Positions 42,017-50,907 of a stretch of 64,000 nucleotides of DNA are shown piece by piece (position 1 is the stretch's first letter; every line of letters begins with the position of its first letter). The notes below the pieces were generated by a model that saw nothing but the letters and a program-made list of their open reading frames with translations, made no database searches and had not been told where the DNA came from. The stretch comes from Novosphingobium guangzhouense (GTDB taxonomy: Bacteria > Pseudomonadota > Alphaproteobacteria > Sphingomonadales > Sphingomonadaceae), in the NCBI RefSeq assembly GCF_002896965.1, contig NZ_LYMM01000026.1, forward strand, positions 1 through 64,000, read 5' to 3'. A program made the translations under genes and the position numbers.

Positions 42017-43294
42017 ATGTATCGTACGCTCGCAGCCCTTCTGGCTGCCGCGTCTTGCGTCACGATGGCGCAAGCGCAGGAGACGCCTAGCGCAGTTTCC
42101 GCAAGTAATGTCCTGTCGCTCGACGATGCCGTCGCTGCCGCAGGCGGCTCTGCTCCCGCGATGGATGCGGGCCGTGCAGGCATCGATGCTGCCAAGGCAG
42201 GTCGTACCGTTGCAGGCCTTCGGCCAAACCCGGTCGCCCAAGGTCAGATCGAAAACATAATTGGCACCGGGCCTTATTCCGGTGTCCGAAGCAGCGAAAC
42301 CACGGTCGGTTTCATGCAGACCCTGGAACTTGGCGGCAAGCGCAGTGCTCGCGTTGCCGTAGCAAGCGCCGAACTCTCCCGCGCAGAACTTCAGGCTGCA
42401 ATCATCGCTGCCGATGTCCGCCTTCAGGTAACGCAGCTTTACGTTGAGGCCGTCTCGGCCGAACGGCGCCTTATAACAGCCAGGGACCAAGCTCGCATCG
42501 CCGGCGATGCCCTGCGCGCCGCCGGTGTCCGGGTGCAGGCCGGGCGCGCTTCTCCCTTGGAGCAGCAACGTGCCAATGTGGCGCGAGTCAATGCTGAAGC
42601 CAATGTCGAGCGGCAGGATCGCCTTGCCCGAGCTGCCCGCACCAATCTTGAAAGGCGTATTGGCCGCGCCTTCGACGGCCCCCTGGACATCGGCCTGCTT
42701 GATCGACTGCCTGCCGTTTCTGCGTCCTACGGGCCGTCCGAACCGGTCAGCCCGCAAGGAACGCTGGCACTAGCTGCTGCCGATGCAGACCTTGCCATCG
42801 CCGATGCAGGCGTTCGCCTCGCCAAGGCAAACCGGGTGCCGAACATTGATGTCGGACCATCGGTACGTCGTCTGGAAGCCACGAAGGACTTCGCCGCTGT
42901 CTTTACGGTTTCGATCCCGCTGCAGGTCTTTAACAACGGTCGCGCCGCTTTGGCGCAAGCAGGTGCCCAGCGCACGCAGGCGGAAGCCAATCGCCGGGTG
43001 ACCGCGCTCGATATCGAGCAGGCAATCACCAATGCCCAGGCCGATGCCGACAATGCGGCGACCACGGCGCGAGCGACGTCGGGACCAGCCTTGCAGGCTG
43101 CGCAGGAAGCCGCCCGCATCGCTCGTATCGGCTATCGGGAGGGCAAGTTCAGCCAGCTCGACCTTCTCGATGCCGAACGCACGCTCGCCGACACGCGCGT
43201 CGCCGCCATCGACGCTCTCGCATCATACCAGAATGCCCGTGCGCAGCTGGAGCGCCTGACCGCGCCTGCCGTCGCGCCTCAAGGGGGGAACTGA
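42017..43294 (+). CDS. czcC: CzcC/CusC-type outer-membrane factor
   Basis: 425-aa TolC-family protein, outer-membrane exit duct of a heavy-metal RND pump. Signal peptide to about residue 21 (...VTMAQAQ). Two repeats of long coiled-coil helices are visible (residues ~100-215 and 305-420) with the family's Leu/Ala/Gln heptads and the signature LRPNPVAQGQIEN. Ribosome binding site AGGAAAA. First of three pump genes; followed after five bases by czcB. Confidence 0.9.
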   Translation: MYRTLAALLAAASCVTMAQAQETPSAVSASNVLSLDDAVAAAGGSAPAMDAGRAGIDAAKAGRTVAGLRPNPVAQGQIENIIGTGPYSGVRSSETTVGFMQTLELGGKRSARVAVASAELSRAELQAAIIAADVRLQVTQLYVEAVSAERRLITARDQARIAGDALRAAGVRVQAGRASPLEQQRANVARVNAEANVERQDRLARAARTNLERRIGRAFDGPLDIGLLDRLPAVSASYGPSEPVSPQGTLALAAADADLAIADAGVRLAKANRVPNIDVGPSVRRLEATKDFAAVFTVSIPLQVFNNGRAALAQAGAQRTQAEANRRVTALDIEQAITNAQADADNAATTARATSGPALQAAQEAARIARIGYREGKFSQLDLLDAERTLADTRVAAIDALASYQNARAQLERLTAPAVAPQGGN

Positions 43295-43299
43295 TTACC

Positions 43300-44451
43300 A
43301 TGAAACTGAACACGCTCACTTATGCCGCGCTGCCTCTCTCGGTTGCCTTTGCCCTCGCCGCTTGCGGCGGTGGTGACAAGGCCGCTGAAGCGCCGGCCGC
43401 GGAAAATGCCGAGGCTGCACAATCCAAGCCAGTGGAAGGCAAAGTCCTGATGAGCGCCGAGCAGATCAGCTCGGCCGGGATCCAGTTGGGCCGACCCACG
43501 ATCGGCGGTTCGGGAACCGTGGAAATTCCCGCTACGATCGACGGCGATCCACAGGGTACGCAGGTGGTTTCGGCCGCGATCGGGGGCCGCGTCGTTTCGC
43601 TGACCCGCAACCTGGGCCAGTCAGTCGGACAAGGCCAGGCCATTGCCGTGATCGAGAGCCGCGAGGCCGCGTCGCTCAACGCCGAGATCGAGGCAGCTCG
43701 GGCGCGCCTGTCGCTTGCGAACTCCAACCTTGGCCGTGAACAGCGCCTGTTCGCCCAGAAAGTCTCGCCCGAGCAGGACCTGATCGCCGCACGTACCGCT
43801 GCAACGGAGGCTCGCATTGCCCTGCGCCTGGCGCAGCAGCAGGTGTCTGCCGCAGGTGCTGGCGGCGGCGCGCTCAACCGGATTGCGATCACGTCCCCGA
43901 TTGCGGGCCAGATCATCGCGCGCAGCGTCGTGCTGGGCCAGACGGTTGCGGCAGACGCTGAACTGTTCCGCGTGGCGAACCTCTCCAGCGTGTCGCTCTC
44001 GCTTAATCTACAGCCGCAGGATGCGGGACGCGTGCGCCCCGGCAATACCGTGACGATCAAGGCGGCAGGCCGCGAAGCCACCGCGCGCGTGACCTTCGTC
44101 TCCCCTGCCCTCGATGCCAATACCCGCCTTGTGCCGGTAATCGCGACGATCGACAACCGCGCGGGCCAGTGGCGGGTTGGTGAGCCCGTCACGGCATCGA
44201 TCGCGCTGTCGGACAGCGGCGGCGGCAATGCCATCAAGGTGCCCACCACCGCCGTCCAGACAGATGAAGGCAAGACGGTAATCTTTGTGCGCACGAAAAC
44301 CGGATTCCAGGCGGTCCCGGTGACCTTGGGCGACAGCGCCGGGGACATGGTCATCGTGAAATCGGGCCTGAAGGGCTCCGAGGTGATCGCCACCGTCAAC
44401 AGCTTCACGCTCAAGGCCGAACTCGGCAAGAGCGAAGCGGTGGAGGACTGA
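43300..44451 (+). CDS. czcB: CzcB/CusB-type membrane fusion protein
   Basis: 383 aa periplasmic adaptor linking the RND pump with the outer-membrane factor. Lipoprotein signal with lipobox Ala-Ala-Cys22. Biotinyl-lipoyl halves (VVSAAIGGRVVSLTRNLGQSVGQGQAIAVIES) flank a coiled-coil hairpin (residues ~125-185), and the later half (ITSPIAGQIIARSVVLGQTV) closes it. RBS AAGGGGGGAA. Stop is followed four bases later by czcA. Confidence 0.9.
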   Translation: MKLNTLTYAALPLSVAFALAACGGGDKAAEAPAAENAEAAQSKPVEGKVLMSAEQISSAGIQLGRPTIGGSGTVEIPATIDGDPQGTQVVSAAIGGRVVSLTRNLGQSVGQGQAIAVIESREAASLNAEIEAARARLSLANSNLGREQRLFAQKVSPEQDLIAARTAATEARIALRLAQQQVSAAGAGGGALNRIAITSPIAGQIIARSVVLGQTVAADAELFRVANLSSVSLSLNLQPQDAGRVRPGNTVTIKAAGREATARVTFVSPALDANTRLVPVIATIDNRAGQWRVGEPVTASIALSDSGGGNAIKVPTTAVQTDEGKTVIFVRTKTGFQAVPVTLGDSAGDMVIVKSGLKGSEVIATVNSFTLKAELGKSEAVED

Positions 44452-44454
44452 GCC

Positions 44455-47400
44455 ATGATCGCCCGCGTAGTCACATGGGCGGTCGAGAAGCGCTGGCTCG
44501 TCCTGCTTCTCACTGCCATCGCCGCCGTCATCGGTGCGGCATCGCTGTCCCGCCTGCCGATCGACGCAGTGCCGGACATCACCAACAACCAGGTCCAGAT
44601 CAACGTCCGCGCGCCTGCCCTTTCGCCCGAGCTGGTTGAGAAACAGGTCTCGTTCCCGATCGAGACGGCGCTGGCCGGTATCCCCGGTCTCGACTTCACC
44701 CGCTCGCTCAGCCGCAATGGCTTTGCGCAGGTGACCGCAGTCTTCTCGGACTCCACCGATATCTACTTCGCCCGCCAGCAGGTCGGCGAACGACTTCAGG
44801 GGGTCGCGGAGAACCTGCCGGCCGGTGTGAACCCCGAAATGGGACCTATCGCGACCGGTCTTGGCGAAGTCTACATGTGGACCGTCAAGCTTGAACACCG
44901 CAAGGATGACAAGCACCGGCCCGGGGAACCCGGCCAGCAGCCCGACGGTAGCTACATCACTCCTGAGGGAGAGCGTCTGACCACGGAAGCCGAAAAGGCC
45001 ACCTATCTGCGCACTGCGCAGGACTGGATCGTCACCCCGCTGCTCAAGAGCACGAAGGGCCTTGCGGGGGTCGATTCCATTGGCGGCTATGCCAAGCAGT
45101 TCCTGGTTGTTCCCGACGTTCAGCGCCTCGCCTCGCTCAACCTTTCGCTCACCGACCTTGGCAATGCGCTCGAACGAAACAATACCAGCGTCGGTGGAGG
45201 TTTCGTCGATCGCAATGGCGAAGGCCTTGCGGTCCGTTCGGACGCGCTTATCCGCAATGCTTCGGAACTTGGCCGCACGGTCGTCGCCACCCGCAATGGT
45301 GTGCCCATCACACTTGACCAGGTCGCATCGGTCCGTTCGGGACAGGCCATCCGCATGGGTTCGGCCTCAGAGAACGGCACCGAGGTCGTCGTCGGCACCG
45401 CCATCATGCGGATCGGCGAGAATAGCCGCACGGTCGCGACCGCAGTCGCCGACAAGCTGCAGTCGATCAATGCCTCGCTGCCGCCTGACGTCGTCGTTCA
45501 GCCGGTGCTCAACCGCACCGCACTGGTGAACTCGACCATCAAGACCGTCGCCAAGAACCTCGGTGAAGGTGCGGTCCTCGTCATCGTCGTGCTGTTCCTG
45601 CTGCTCGGAAACTTCCGCGCTGCCCTCATCGCCGCGCTCGTCATTCCGGTGACGATGATGCTGACCGGTTTCGGGATGCTCAAGGCTGGCGTGTCGGCTA
45701 ACCTCATGAGCCTTGGTGCGCTCGACTTCGGCCTCATCGTCGATGGCGCGGTCATCATCGTCGAGAACGCTCTTCGCCGCATCGCCGAGGACCAGCACCA
45801 TCATGGTCGCCTGCTCAGCGTGAAGGAGCGTCTCGCCACCGTCGCTTCGGCTGCACGCGAGATGATCCGTCCTTCGGTCTACGGTCAGGCGATCATCATC
45901 CTCGTCTACGTGCCGCTGCTCACCCTCACGGGCGTGGAGGGCAAGACCTTCGTCCCGATGGCGCTCACCGTCATCATGGCACTGGCTTTCGCGTTCGTCA
46001 TGTCGCTCACCTTCGTTCCCGCGATGATCGCCATCTGGCTGTCCAACCGGGTCGAGGAAGAAGACGGCCGGATCGTGACCTGGTTGAAGAAGCGCTACGA
46101 ACCCGGTCTTGACCGGGCAATGAAGCGCCCCACCCTGACCATCGGTGCAGCTCTGGGCAGCCTCGTGCTTGCGGCCGCTGCCTTCACTTCGCTCGGACAG
46201 GTCTTCCTGCCCCAGTTGGATGAAGGCGACATGCTGATCCAGGCCCTGCGTATCCCGGCGACGTCGGTTCAGCAGAGCCAGGCCATGCAGGTGCCGATCG
46301 AGCGGATGATGTCGAAGCAGCCGGAGGTGAAATTCGTGTTCTCCAAGACCGGTACGGCGGAACTCGCGTCCGACCCTATGCCACCGAACGCCACCGACAT
46401 GTTCGTGATCCTCAAGCCTCGTGAGGAATGGCCGAACCCGAAGCTAGACAAGGCCGAGCTCGTCTCGCGCATCGAAGGTCAACTCGCGAAGTTCCCCGGC
46501 AATGCCTACGAGATCACGCAGCCGATCCAGATGCGCTTCAACGAACTGATCGCAGGCGTTCGCGGCGATATCGCCGTCAAGGTCTTCGGTGACGACTTCA
46601 ATACCATGAACCGCACCGCCGAGCAGATCGCCAGCATCCTGCGCAAGACTGAAGGCGCCGCTGACGTGAAGGTCGAGCAAACCACCGGTCTGCCGATGCT
46701 CGACATCGTGGTGAACCGCGATGCCATGGCCCGCCTTGGCGTCACCGCGCAGGACGTGCAGGATACCGTAACCGCCACGCTCGGCGGCCGGACCTCCGGC
46801 ATGATCTTCGAAGGCGATCGCCGCTTCCCGGTTGTGATCCGTCTTTCCGATGCCCAGCGTGCCGACATCAACCTGCTTCAGCAGTTGCAGGTGCCGGTCC
46901 CCAGCGGCTCCTATGTGCCGCTCGCCAGTGTTGCGGAAATCAAGGTCGTGGATGGTCCCAACCAGATCAGCCGCGAGAACGGCAAACGCCGCGTCGTGGT
47001 GCAGGCGAACGTGCGCGGGCGTGACGTCGGCAGTGTGGTTGCCGATGCCCAGGCAGCCATCGGCCAGAAGGTTCGGCTTCCTGCAGGCAGCTATGTCGAA
47101 TGGGGCGGCCAGTTCGAGAACATGAAGTCGGCCAGCGAGCGCCTGAAGCTCGTGATCCCGGCCTGCTTCATTCTTATCCTGCTGCTGCTCTACGGAGCGC
47201 TTGGAAGCGTTCGCGATGCCGCGATCGTCTTCACCGGCGTCCCCTTTGCATTGGTGGGCGGCGTCCTGCTCCTCTTCGTACGAGGCATGGACTTCTCGAT
47301 CTCGGCAGCAGTCGGCTTCATTGCCCTGTCTGGGATCGCAGTCCTCAATGGCCTCGTCATGGTCAGTTCGATCCAGGACCTGATCCGGACGGGTATGGAA

Positions 47401-47700
47401 CGGGCTGAGGCCGCCCGGACCGGCGCCATGCAGCGTTTGCGTCCGGTTGCCATGACGGCGCTGGTCGCCAGCCTCGGCTTCGTGCCGATGGCATTGGGAG
47501 CAGGTGCAGGTGCCGAAGTGCAGAAGCCGCTGGCGACGGTCGTGATCGGCGGGCTGATTTCGGCAACGCTGCTGACCCTGTTCGTCCTTCCAACGCTCTA
47601 CGCCCGTTTCGGACAGAAGGTCATCGGCCCGAACGAGCACTACAACGAAGAGCATGAGGGCGACGACTTCCGCCACCCCCACACCAGCGAACCAGCCTGA
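44455..47700 (+). CDS. czcA: CzcA/CusA-type RND heavy-metal efflux pump
   Basis: 1081-aa inner-membrane proton antiporter of the HME-RND family. Twelve membrane helices in two blocks, with the subfamily signature in helix 4 (GALDFGLIVDGAVIIVEN) and the periplasmic pore domains between. The end has the second helix block (AAVGFIALSGIAVLNGLVMV) and a His/Glu-rich tail (NEHYNEEHEGDDF). Substrate is probably Co/Zn/Cd, judged from CzcA-like helix 4 and the downstream Zn-type genes; Cu/Ag cannot be excluded. Followed by a strong hairpin at 47703-47739. Confidence 0.92.
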   Translation: MIARVVTWAVEKRWLVLLLTAIAAVIGAASLSRLPIDAVPDITNNQVQINVRAPALSPELVEKQVSFPIETALAGIPGLDFTRSLSRNGFAQVTAVFSDSTDIYFARQQVGERLQGVAENLPAGVNPEMGPIATGLGEVYMWTVKLEHRKDDKHRPGEPGQQPDGSYITPEGERLTTEAEKATYLRTAQDWIVTPLLKSTKGLAGVDSIGGYAKQFLVVPDVQRLASLNLSLTDLGNALERNNTSVGGGFVDRNGEGLAVRSDALIRNASELGRTVVATRNGVPITLDQVASVRSGQAIRMGSASENGTEVVVGTAIMRIGENSRTVATAVADKLQSINASLPPDVVVQPVLNRTALVNSTIKTVAKNLGEGAVLVIVVLFLLLGNFRAALIAALVIPVTMMLTGFGMLKAGVSANLMSLGALDFGLIVDGAVIIVENALRRIAEDQHHHGRLLSVKERLATVASAAREMIRPSVYGQAIIILVYVPLLTLTGVEGKTFVPMALTVIMALAFAFVMSLTFVPAMIAIWLSNRVEEEDGRIVTWLKKRYEPGLDRAMKRPTLTIGAALGSLVLAAAAFTSLGQVFLPQLDEGDMLIQALRIPATSVQQSQAMQVPIERMMSKQPEVKFVFSKTGTAELASDPMPPNATDMFVILKPREEWPNPKLDKAELVSRIEGQLAKFPGNAYEITQPIQMRFNELIAGVRGDIAVKVFGDDFNTMNRTAEQIASILRKTEGAADVKVEQTTGLPMLDIVVNRDAMARLGVTAQDVQDTVTATLGGRTSGMIFEGDRRFPVVIRLSDAQRADINLLQQLQVPVPSGSYVPLASVAEIKVVDGPNQISRENGKRRVVVQANVRGRDVGSVVADAQAAIGQKVRLPAGSYVEWGGQFENMKSASERLKLVIPACFILILLLLYGALGSVRDAAIVFTGVPFALVGGVLLLFVRGMDFSISAAVGFIALSGIAVLNGLVMVSSIQDLIRTGMERAEAARTGAMQRLRPVAMTALVASLGFVPMALGAGAGAEVQKPLATVVIGGLISATLLTLFVLPTLYARFGQKVIGPNEHYNEEHEGDDFRHPHTSEPA

Positions 47701-47702
47701 TG

Positions 47703-47739
47703 GGATGGTGCCCGGTCGGACTTAGACCGGGCACCATCC
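47703..47739 (+). terminator. 15-pair perfect hairpin after czcA
   Basis: GGATGGTGCCCGGTC and its complement flank a seven-base loop directly after the czcA stop. No T-run follows. Most likely the 3' end or a stabilising stem of the czcCBA mRNA. Confidence 0.65.
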
Positions 47740-47767
47740 GAGTCAGGGGAACAGAGGAGTGGAACCG

Positions 47768-47860
47768 ATGGAGAAATTTCAGGCAGGAGGTGCCATACCC
47801 ATCGACCAGCCATTGCCGCCTTGTCGTCGAGCCCGATCGGTTGAGGAGCCGCAGGCATGA
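47768..47860 (+). CDS. Possible 30-aa leader peptide of the second zf-TFIIB gene
   Basis: ATG at 47768 with GAGGAG seven bases upstream; the frame ends in TGA that overlaps the ATG of the next gene. Begins MEKFQAGGAIPID. A coupling or regulatory leader is likely; a real protein is possible. Confidence 0.35.
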   Translation: MEKFQAGGAIPIDQPLPPCRRARSVEEPQA

Positions 47861-48120
47861 ACGATACTCCAATCGACCATGACATCCTGTGCCCCTTTTG
47901 CCTGATCGACCTTGTCGAACTCGAACAGGAGGGCGTGGAGTTCAACCATTGCATTCATTGCCGCGGCCTGTGGGTTCCGAGTGAGGAACTGGACAAGATC
48001 GCTCGCCTTATTGCCGCAGGCCGGCAAGCGCGCTCGCAACGCAGATCATGGCTGCCTTGGCGGCGCTCGCAACCGCATTCTCAAAGCGGCCCACTGAAGC
48101 GTCTGTTCGAACCGCGATGA
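47857..48120 (+). CDS. zf-TFIIB-type zinc ribbon protein, copy 2
   Basis: 87 aa with two Cys pairs, CPFC and CIHCRGLWVPSEELDKIARL, the same zinc-ribbon layout as the 39471 protein in the other arm of the island. Basic tail with GPLKRLFEPR. Unlike copy 1 it lacks the His-rich linker. Coupled to a 30-aa leader frame. Role unknown. Confidence 0.8.
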   Translation: MNDTPIDHDILCPFCLIDLVELEQEGVEFNHCIHCRGLWVPSEELDKIARLIAAGRQARSQRRSWLPWRRSQPHSQSGPLKRLFEPR

Positions 48121-48125
48121 GATGG

Positions 48126-48163
48126 CCCCCACACGGAATTGGTCGCGCAAAACCGTGTGGGGG
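48126..48163 (+). terminator. 11-pair hairpin after zf-TFIIB gene
   Basis: CCCCCACACGG and CCGTGTGGGGG around a 16-base loop. Sits five bases after the stop. Possible terminator, without a T-run. Confidence 0.5.
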
Positions 48164-48233
48164 TCCGCCATGGGCGCCTCAACCAGTCGCATCCCCTGAG
48201 GCGTCCATGGCGACTTTTCAAGGACGTAAGAAC

Positions 48234-48626
48234 ATGAAAAACAAAAGCAGCACAACATTCCGGTATGGGACGGCAACCTTGGCCCTCGCCATGCTAGCCA
48301 CCGTGACAGCATGCTCAAAGGAAGAACGGGAGCGCGCGCCCTCGGAGCAGGAGATCCATTCGATGGATAACGCGACCCGGTCAGCCGAGGTCGGTCGGCA
48401 CCCATATCGCTGCAGCGACGGATCCAAGGTCTACGTGGATTTCAAGGACGCCGGACTGACACTGGAATATCGCACGTCGAAAACCACTCCTCCTCAGGTC
48501 CTGACCGCGCCGTCCCAAGGACTCCAGTTCTTCGGCGAACACGGCACGGCCATCGTGCGGAACCAGAACTTAATTCTTGAGGAAGCTGGTGTGACCAGGA
48601 CATGCACCCGCGATGGTTGGGAATGA
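48234..48626 (+). CDS. Lipoprotein, MliC-like lysozyme-inhibitor fold
   Basis: 130 aa from ATG 48234 (AAGGA upstream; the longer frame is not supported). Lipoprotein signal with Thr-Ala-Cys at about residue 23. The C-terminal domain (HPYRCSDGSKVYVDFKDAGLTLEYR...FGEHGTAIVRNQNLILEEAGVTRTC) has the paired Cys and the beta pattern of membrane-bound lysozyme inhibitors (MliC/PliC). The family call is tentative. Stands between metal genes and the bestrophin. Confidence 0.6.
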   Translation: MKNKSSTTFRYGTATLALAMLATVTACSKEERERAPSEQEIHSMDNATRSAEVGRHPYRCSDGSKVYVDFKDAGLTLEYRTSKTTPPQVLTAPSQGLQFFGEHGTAIVRNQNLILEEAGVTRTCTRDGWE

Positions 48627-48672
48627 TTTATGAATTGCGATCCCATGCAAGAAAATTTTTACGGGTGACATC

Positions 48673-49563
48673 ATGATCGTTGGAACAACTCCTCGATTTC
48701 GCCAGATCATTCTTGAAGTTTCGAAACCGCTATCCCTGCTGTTCATCTGGGATGTCGCGGTTACGGCCTTTCATTTCTACATGCCTATCAAGGAGCCACC
48801 GCTGCCGACTGCCCTGTTCGGCACGGCTCTTGCTCTGTTTCTAGGCTTTCGTACCAACGCTGCATATGCTCGGTGGTGGGAGGCGCGCACGCTTTGGGGT
48901 GCACTGATCAATGCTTCACGGAGCATCACGCGCCTCACGCTCACTTACAGCAAGACCCCCAACGGTCCGAACCTCGCGTTTCGAGAGAGCGTGATCACCC
49001 GGCAGATGGCGTTCGCCCATTCGATGCGTTGCCAGTTGCGCGGCCAGAATCCCAGAGGCGACATTTCCCGGCTTGCTGGCGAGGACATAGCCGACGCCGC
49101 TATGCAGCGCCGCAATCCTGCGAACGTCATCCTGGAAAGCATCTCGGGTCTGTATGCTGATGCGCTCGCGGCAGGCAGGATCGACACCATCCAGCAGGGA
49201 GTTGCGGAACGCGTCCTGATCGACATCGCAAATGCCCAAGGTGGCATGGAACGGATCAAAAATACGCCGCTGCCAAATGGCTTCCAGTTCTTCCCGAATC
49301 TGTTCTCGCGCCTGTTCTGCCTGCTGCTGCCGATCGCGCTGGTTGAAACCCTTGGTATCGCTACACCAATCGGATCAACGCTCATCAGCCTCGTATTCCT
49401 GGCAATCTTGAGCATTGGCGATGACCTTACCGATCCTTTCGCCAACTCGGTGCACGACATCCCCCTGACCGCGATGAGCACGACAATCGAGATCGACCTA
49501 TCGCAGGCGCTCGGCCGTCCCGGACCGGAGCCACTCAAACCGGATCGCGGGATTCTCTGGTGA
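48673..49563 (+). CDS. Bestrophin-like anion channel
   Basis: 296-aa bestrophin family (UPF0187/RFP-TM) protein. The N-terminal membrane part (PLSLLFIWDVAVTAFHF; LALFLGFRTNAAYARWWEARTLWGALINASRSITR) is diagnostic, with a second hydrophobic block near residues 215-255. These proteins form pentameric anion or cation channels. Why it sits in a metal island is unclear; charge balance during efflux is one idea. Confidence 0.85.
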   Translation: MIVGTTPRFRQIILEVSKPLSLLFIWDVAVTAFHFYMPIKEPPLPTALFGTALALFLGFRTNAAYARWWEARTLWGALINASRSITRLTLTYSKTPNGPNLAFRESVITRQMAFAHSMRCQLRGQNPRGDISRLAGEDIADAAMQRRNPANVILESISGLYADALAAGRIDTIQQGVAERVLIDIANAQGGMERIKNTPLPNGFQFFPNLFSRLFCLLLPIALVETLGIATPIGSTLISLVFLAILSIGDDLTDPFANSVHDIPLTAMSTTIEIDLSQALGRPGPEPLKPDRGILW

Positions 49564-49612
49564 GACGCATCGCCCCCCATTTCCACATGCGCAATCAATT
49601 GGATTCACGGGC

Positions 49613-50299
49613 ATGAAGGCGCTTGAATACACTCTCGTCCCGACTCTAGCACTTGTTGCCGGAGCAATTCTGGCGGTGTTCAAGCGACCCGCGGCCAACT
49701 TCACCAGCACCATGCAGCATTTAGCGGCGGGGCTCATCTTCGCGGCCACTGCCATAGAGATCCTGCCTCAGGTGACCCATCTAGCTGACCCTGCAGCCAC
49801 GCTATACGGCGGAGCGCTTGGCGTCGCATGCATGCTGGGCCTCAAATCGATAGAAGCTCGCTTTTCAGGCCCAGTCATCCTCCTGACGACGGTCGCCATC
49901 GACATCCTGCTCGATGGCCTCGTGCTTGGGTTGGCATTCATCACGGGCTCCAAGGCAGGCATTCTTCTTTCCATCGCCCTGACCCTCGAAGTGCTGTTCA
50001 TCGGCATCACCCTGACCGCCAAGCTCAATACGGCTGCGACCCGGCGACTGCGTACAATCGCGACGGTCAGTGCGTTGGCATTGTTGTTGCCTGTCGGGAC
50101 GCTTGCAGCCATTCCGATCGCGACGCTCCCCCCATTCTACATTGCCGGCTTTTTGACCTTCGGTGTCATGGCACTGCTATTCTTGGTAACCGAAGAATTG
50201 CTCGTCGAAGCACACGAGACGCCGGACACCTCATTCGCCAGCGCAATGTTTTTCGTTGGTTTCCTAGCGCTGCTGACCATCGAGGAGATCCTCGTATGA
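49613..50299 (+). CDS. ZIP-family metal transporter
   Basis: 228 aa with about seven hydrophobic helices. A ZIP-like His/Glu signature is present in the second helix (MQHLAAGLIFAATAIEILPQ) and the D-rich helix (TTVAIDILLDGLVLGLAFITG) stands where ZIP proteins bind metal. Likely transports Zn or similar across the inner membrane. Overlaps the CDF gene by four bases (ATGA). Confidence 0.75.
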   Translation: MKALEYTLVPTLALVAGAILAVFKRPAANFTSTMQHLAAGLIFAATAIEILPQVTHLADPAATLYGGALGVACMLGLKSIEARFSGPVILLTTVAIDILLDGLVLGLAFITGSKAGILLSIALTLEVLFIGITLTAKLNTAATRRLRTIATVSALALLLPVGTLAAIPIATLPPFYIAGFLTFGVMALLFLVTEELLVEAHETPDTSFASAMFFVGFLALLTIEEILV

Positions 50300-50907
50300 C
50301 CAAAGACATCAAGACCGCTACGGAACGCCGGACGCTGTGGACCGTGCTGCTGCTCAATGCCGGCATCTCGGCAGCTTTCTTCGCCACGGGCTTCATAGGA
50401 GACTCGAGCGCCCTTATAGCGAACGGCGTCGACAACCTTTCCGACACGGCGGTCTATGCACTCAGTCTCGCGGCCCTGAGCAGAGGTCGCAAATGGAAAA
50501 CGAGCGCTGCAACCGCATCGGGTGTTATGCTGCTTGTCTTTGCCGTAGGAATCCTGATCGACGTCGGTCGCCGCTATGTTGTCGGCAGCGAACCCATAGG
50601 TCCAACGATGATGATTATGGCGGCAGTCGCAGGTGTGGTGAACTATCAGTGCCTGCGTCTTTTGCAGCGTCTGGATAATCCAGACGTCAACATGCGTGCC
50701 GCAACGACCTTCAGCTTCAACGACTTCGTATCAAACGGCGGCATCTTGATAGCAGGCGGGCTGGTATTCTGGCTCGGCTCGAACTGGCCGGACCTGCTTG
50801 TGGGCCTCGGCACCGCAGGCATCGCCTTCATGGGCGGCCTCGAAATTCTCTCAGACGCGCGCAATGAAATCAAAGCGGACAAAAGGAGCCTTCTCAATGA
50901 CCGATAA
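50296..50907 (+). CDS. Cation diffusion facilitator (CDF/CzcD-like)
   Basis: 203 aa from ATG 50296 (overlap with ZIP stop; the long frame to 49828 is a shadow). The family signature with two Asp is visible: SSALIANGVDNLSDTAVYALSL, and later FSFNDFVSNGGILIAGGLVFWLGSNWPDLLVG with a second N/D pair. About six helices. Shorter than typical CDF (~300 aa) because the C-terminal cytoplasmic domain is absent. Exports Zn/Cd/Co using the proton gradient. Overlaps the ATPase gene by 11 bases. Confidence 0.8.
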   Translation: MTKDIKTATERRTLWTVLLLNAGISAAFFATGFIGDSSALIANGVDNLSDTAVYALSLAALSRGRKWKTSAATASGVMLLVFAVGILIDVGRRYVVGSEPIGPTMMIMAAVAGVVNYQCLRLLQRLDNPDVNMRAATTFSFNDFVSNGGILIAGGLVFWLGSNWPDLLVGLGTAGIAFMGGLEILSDARNEIKADKRSLLNDR

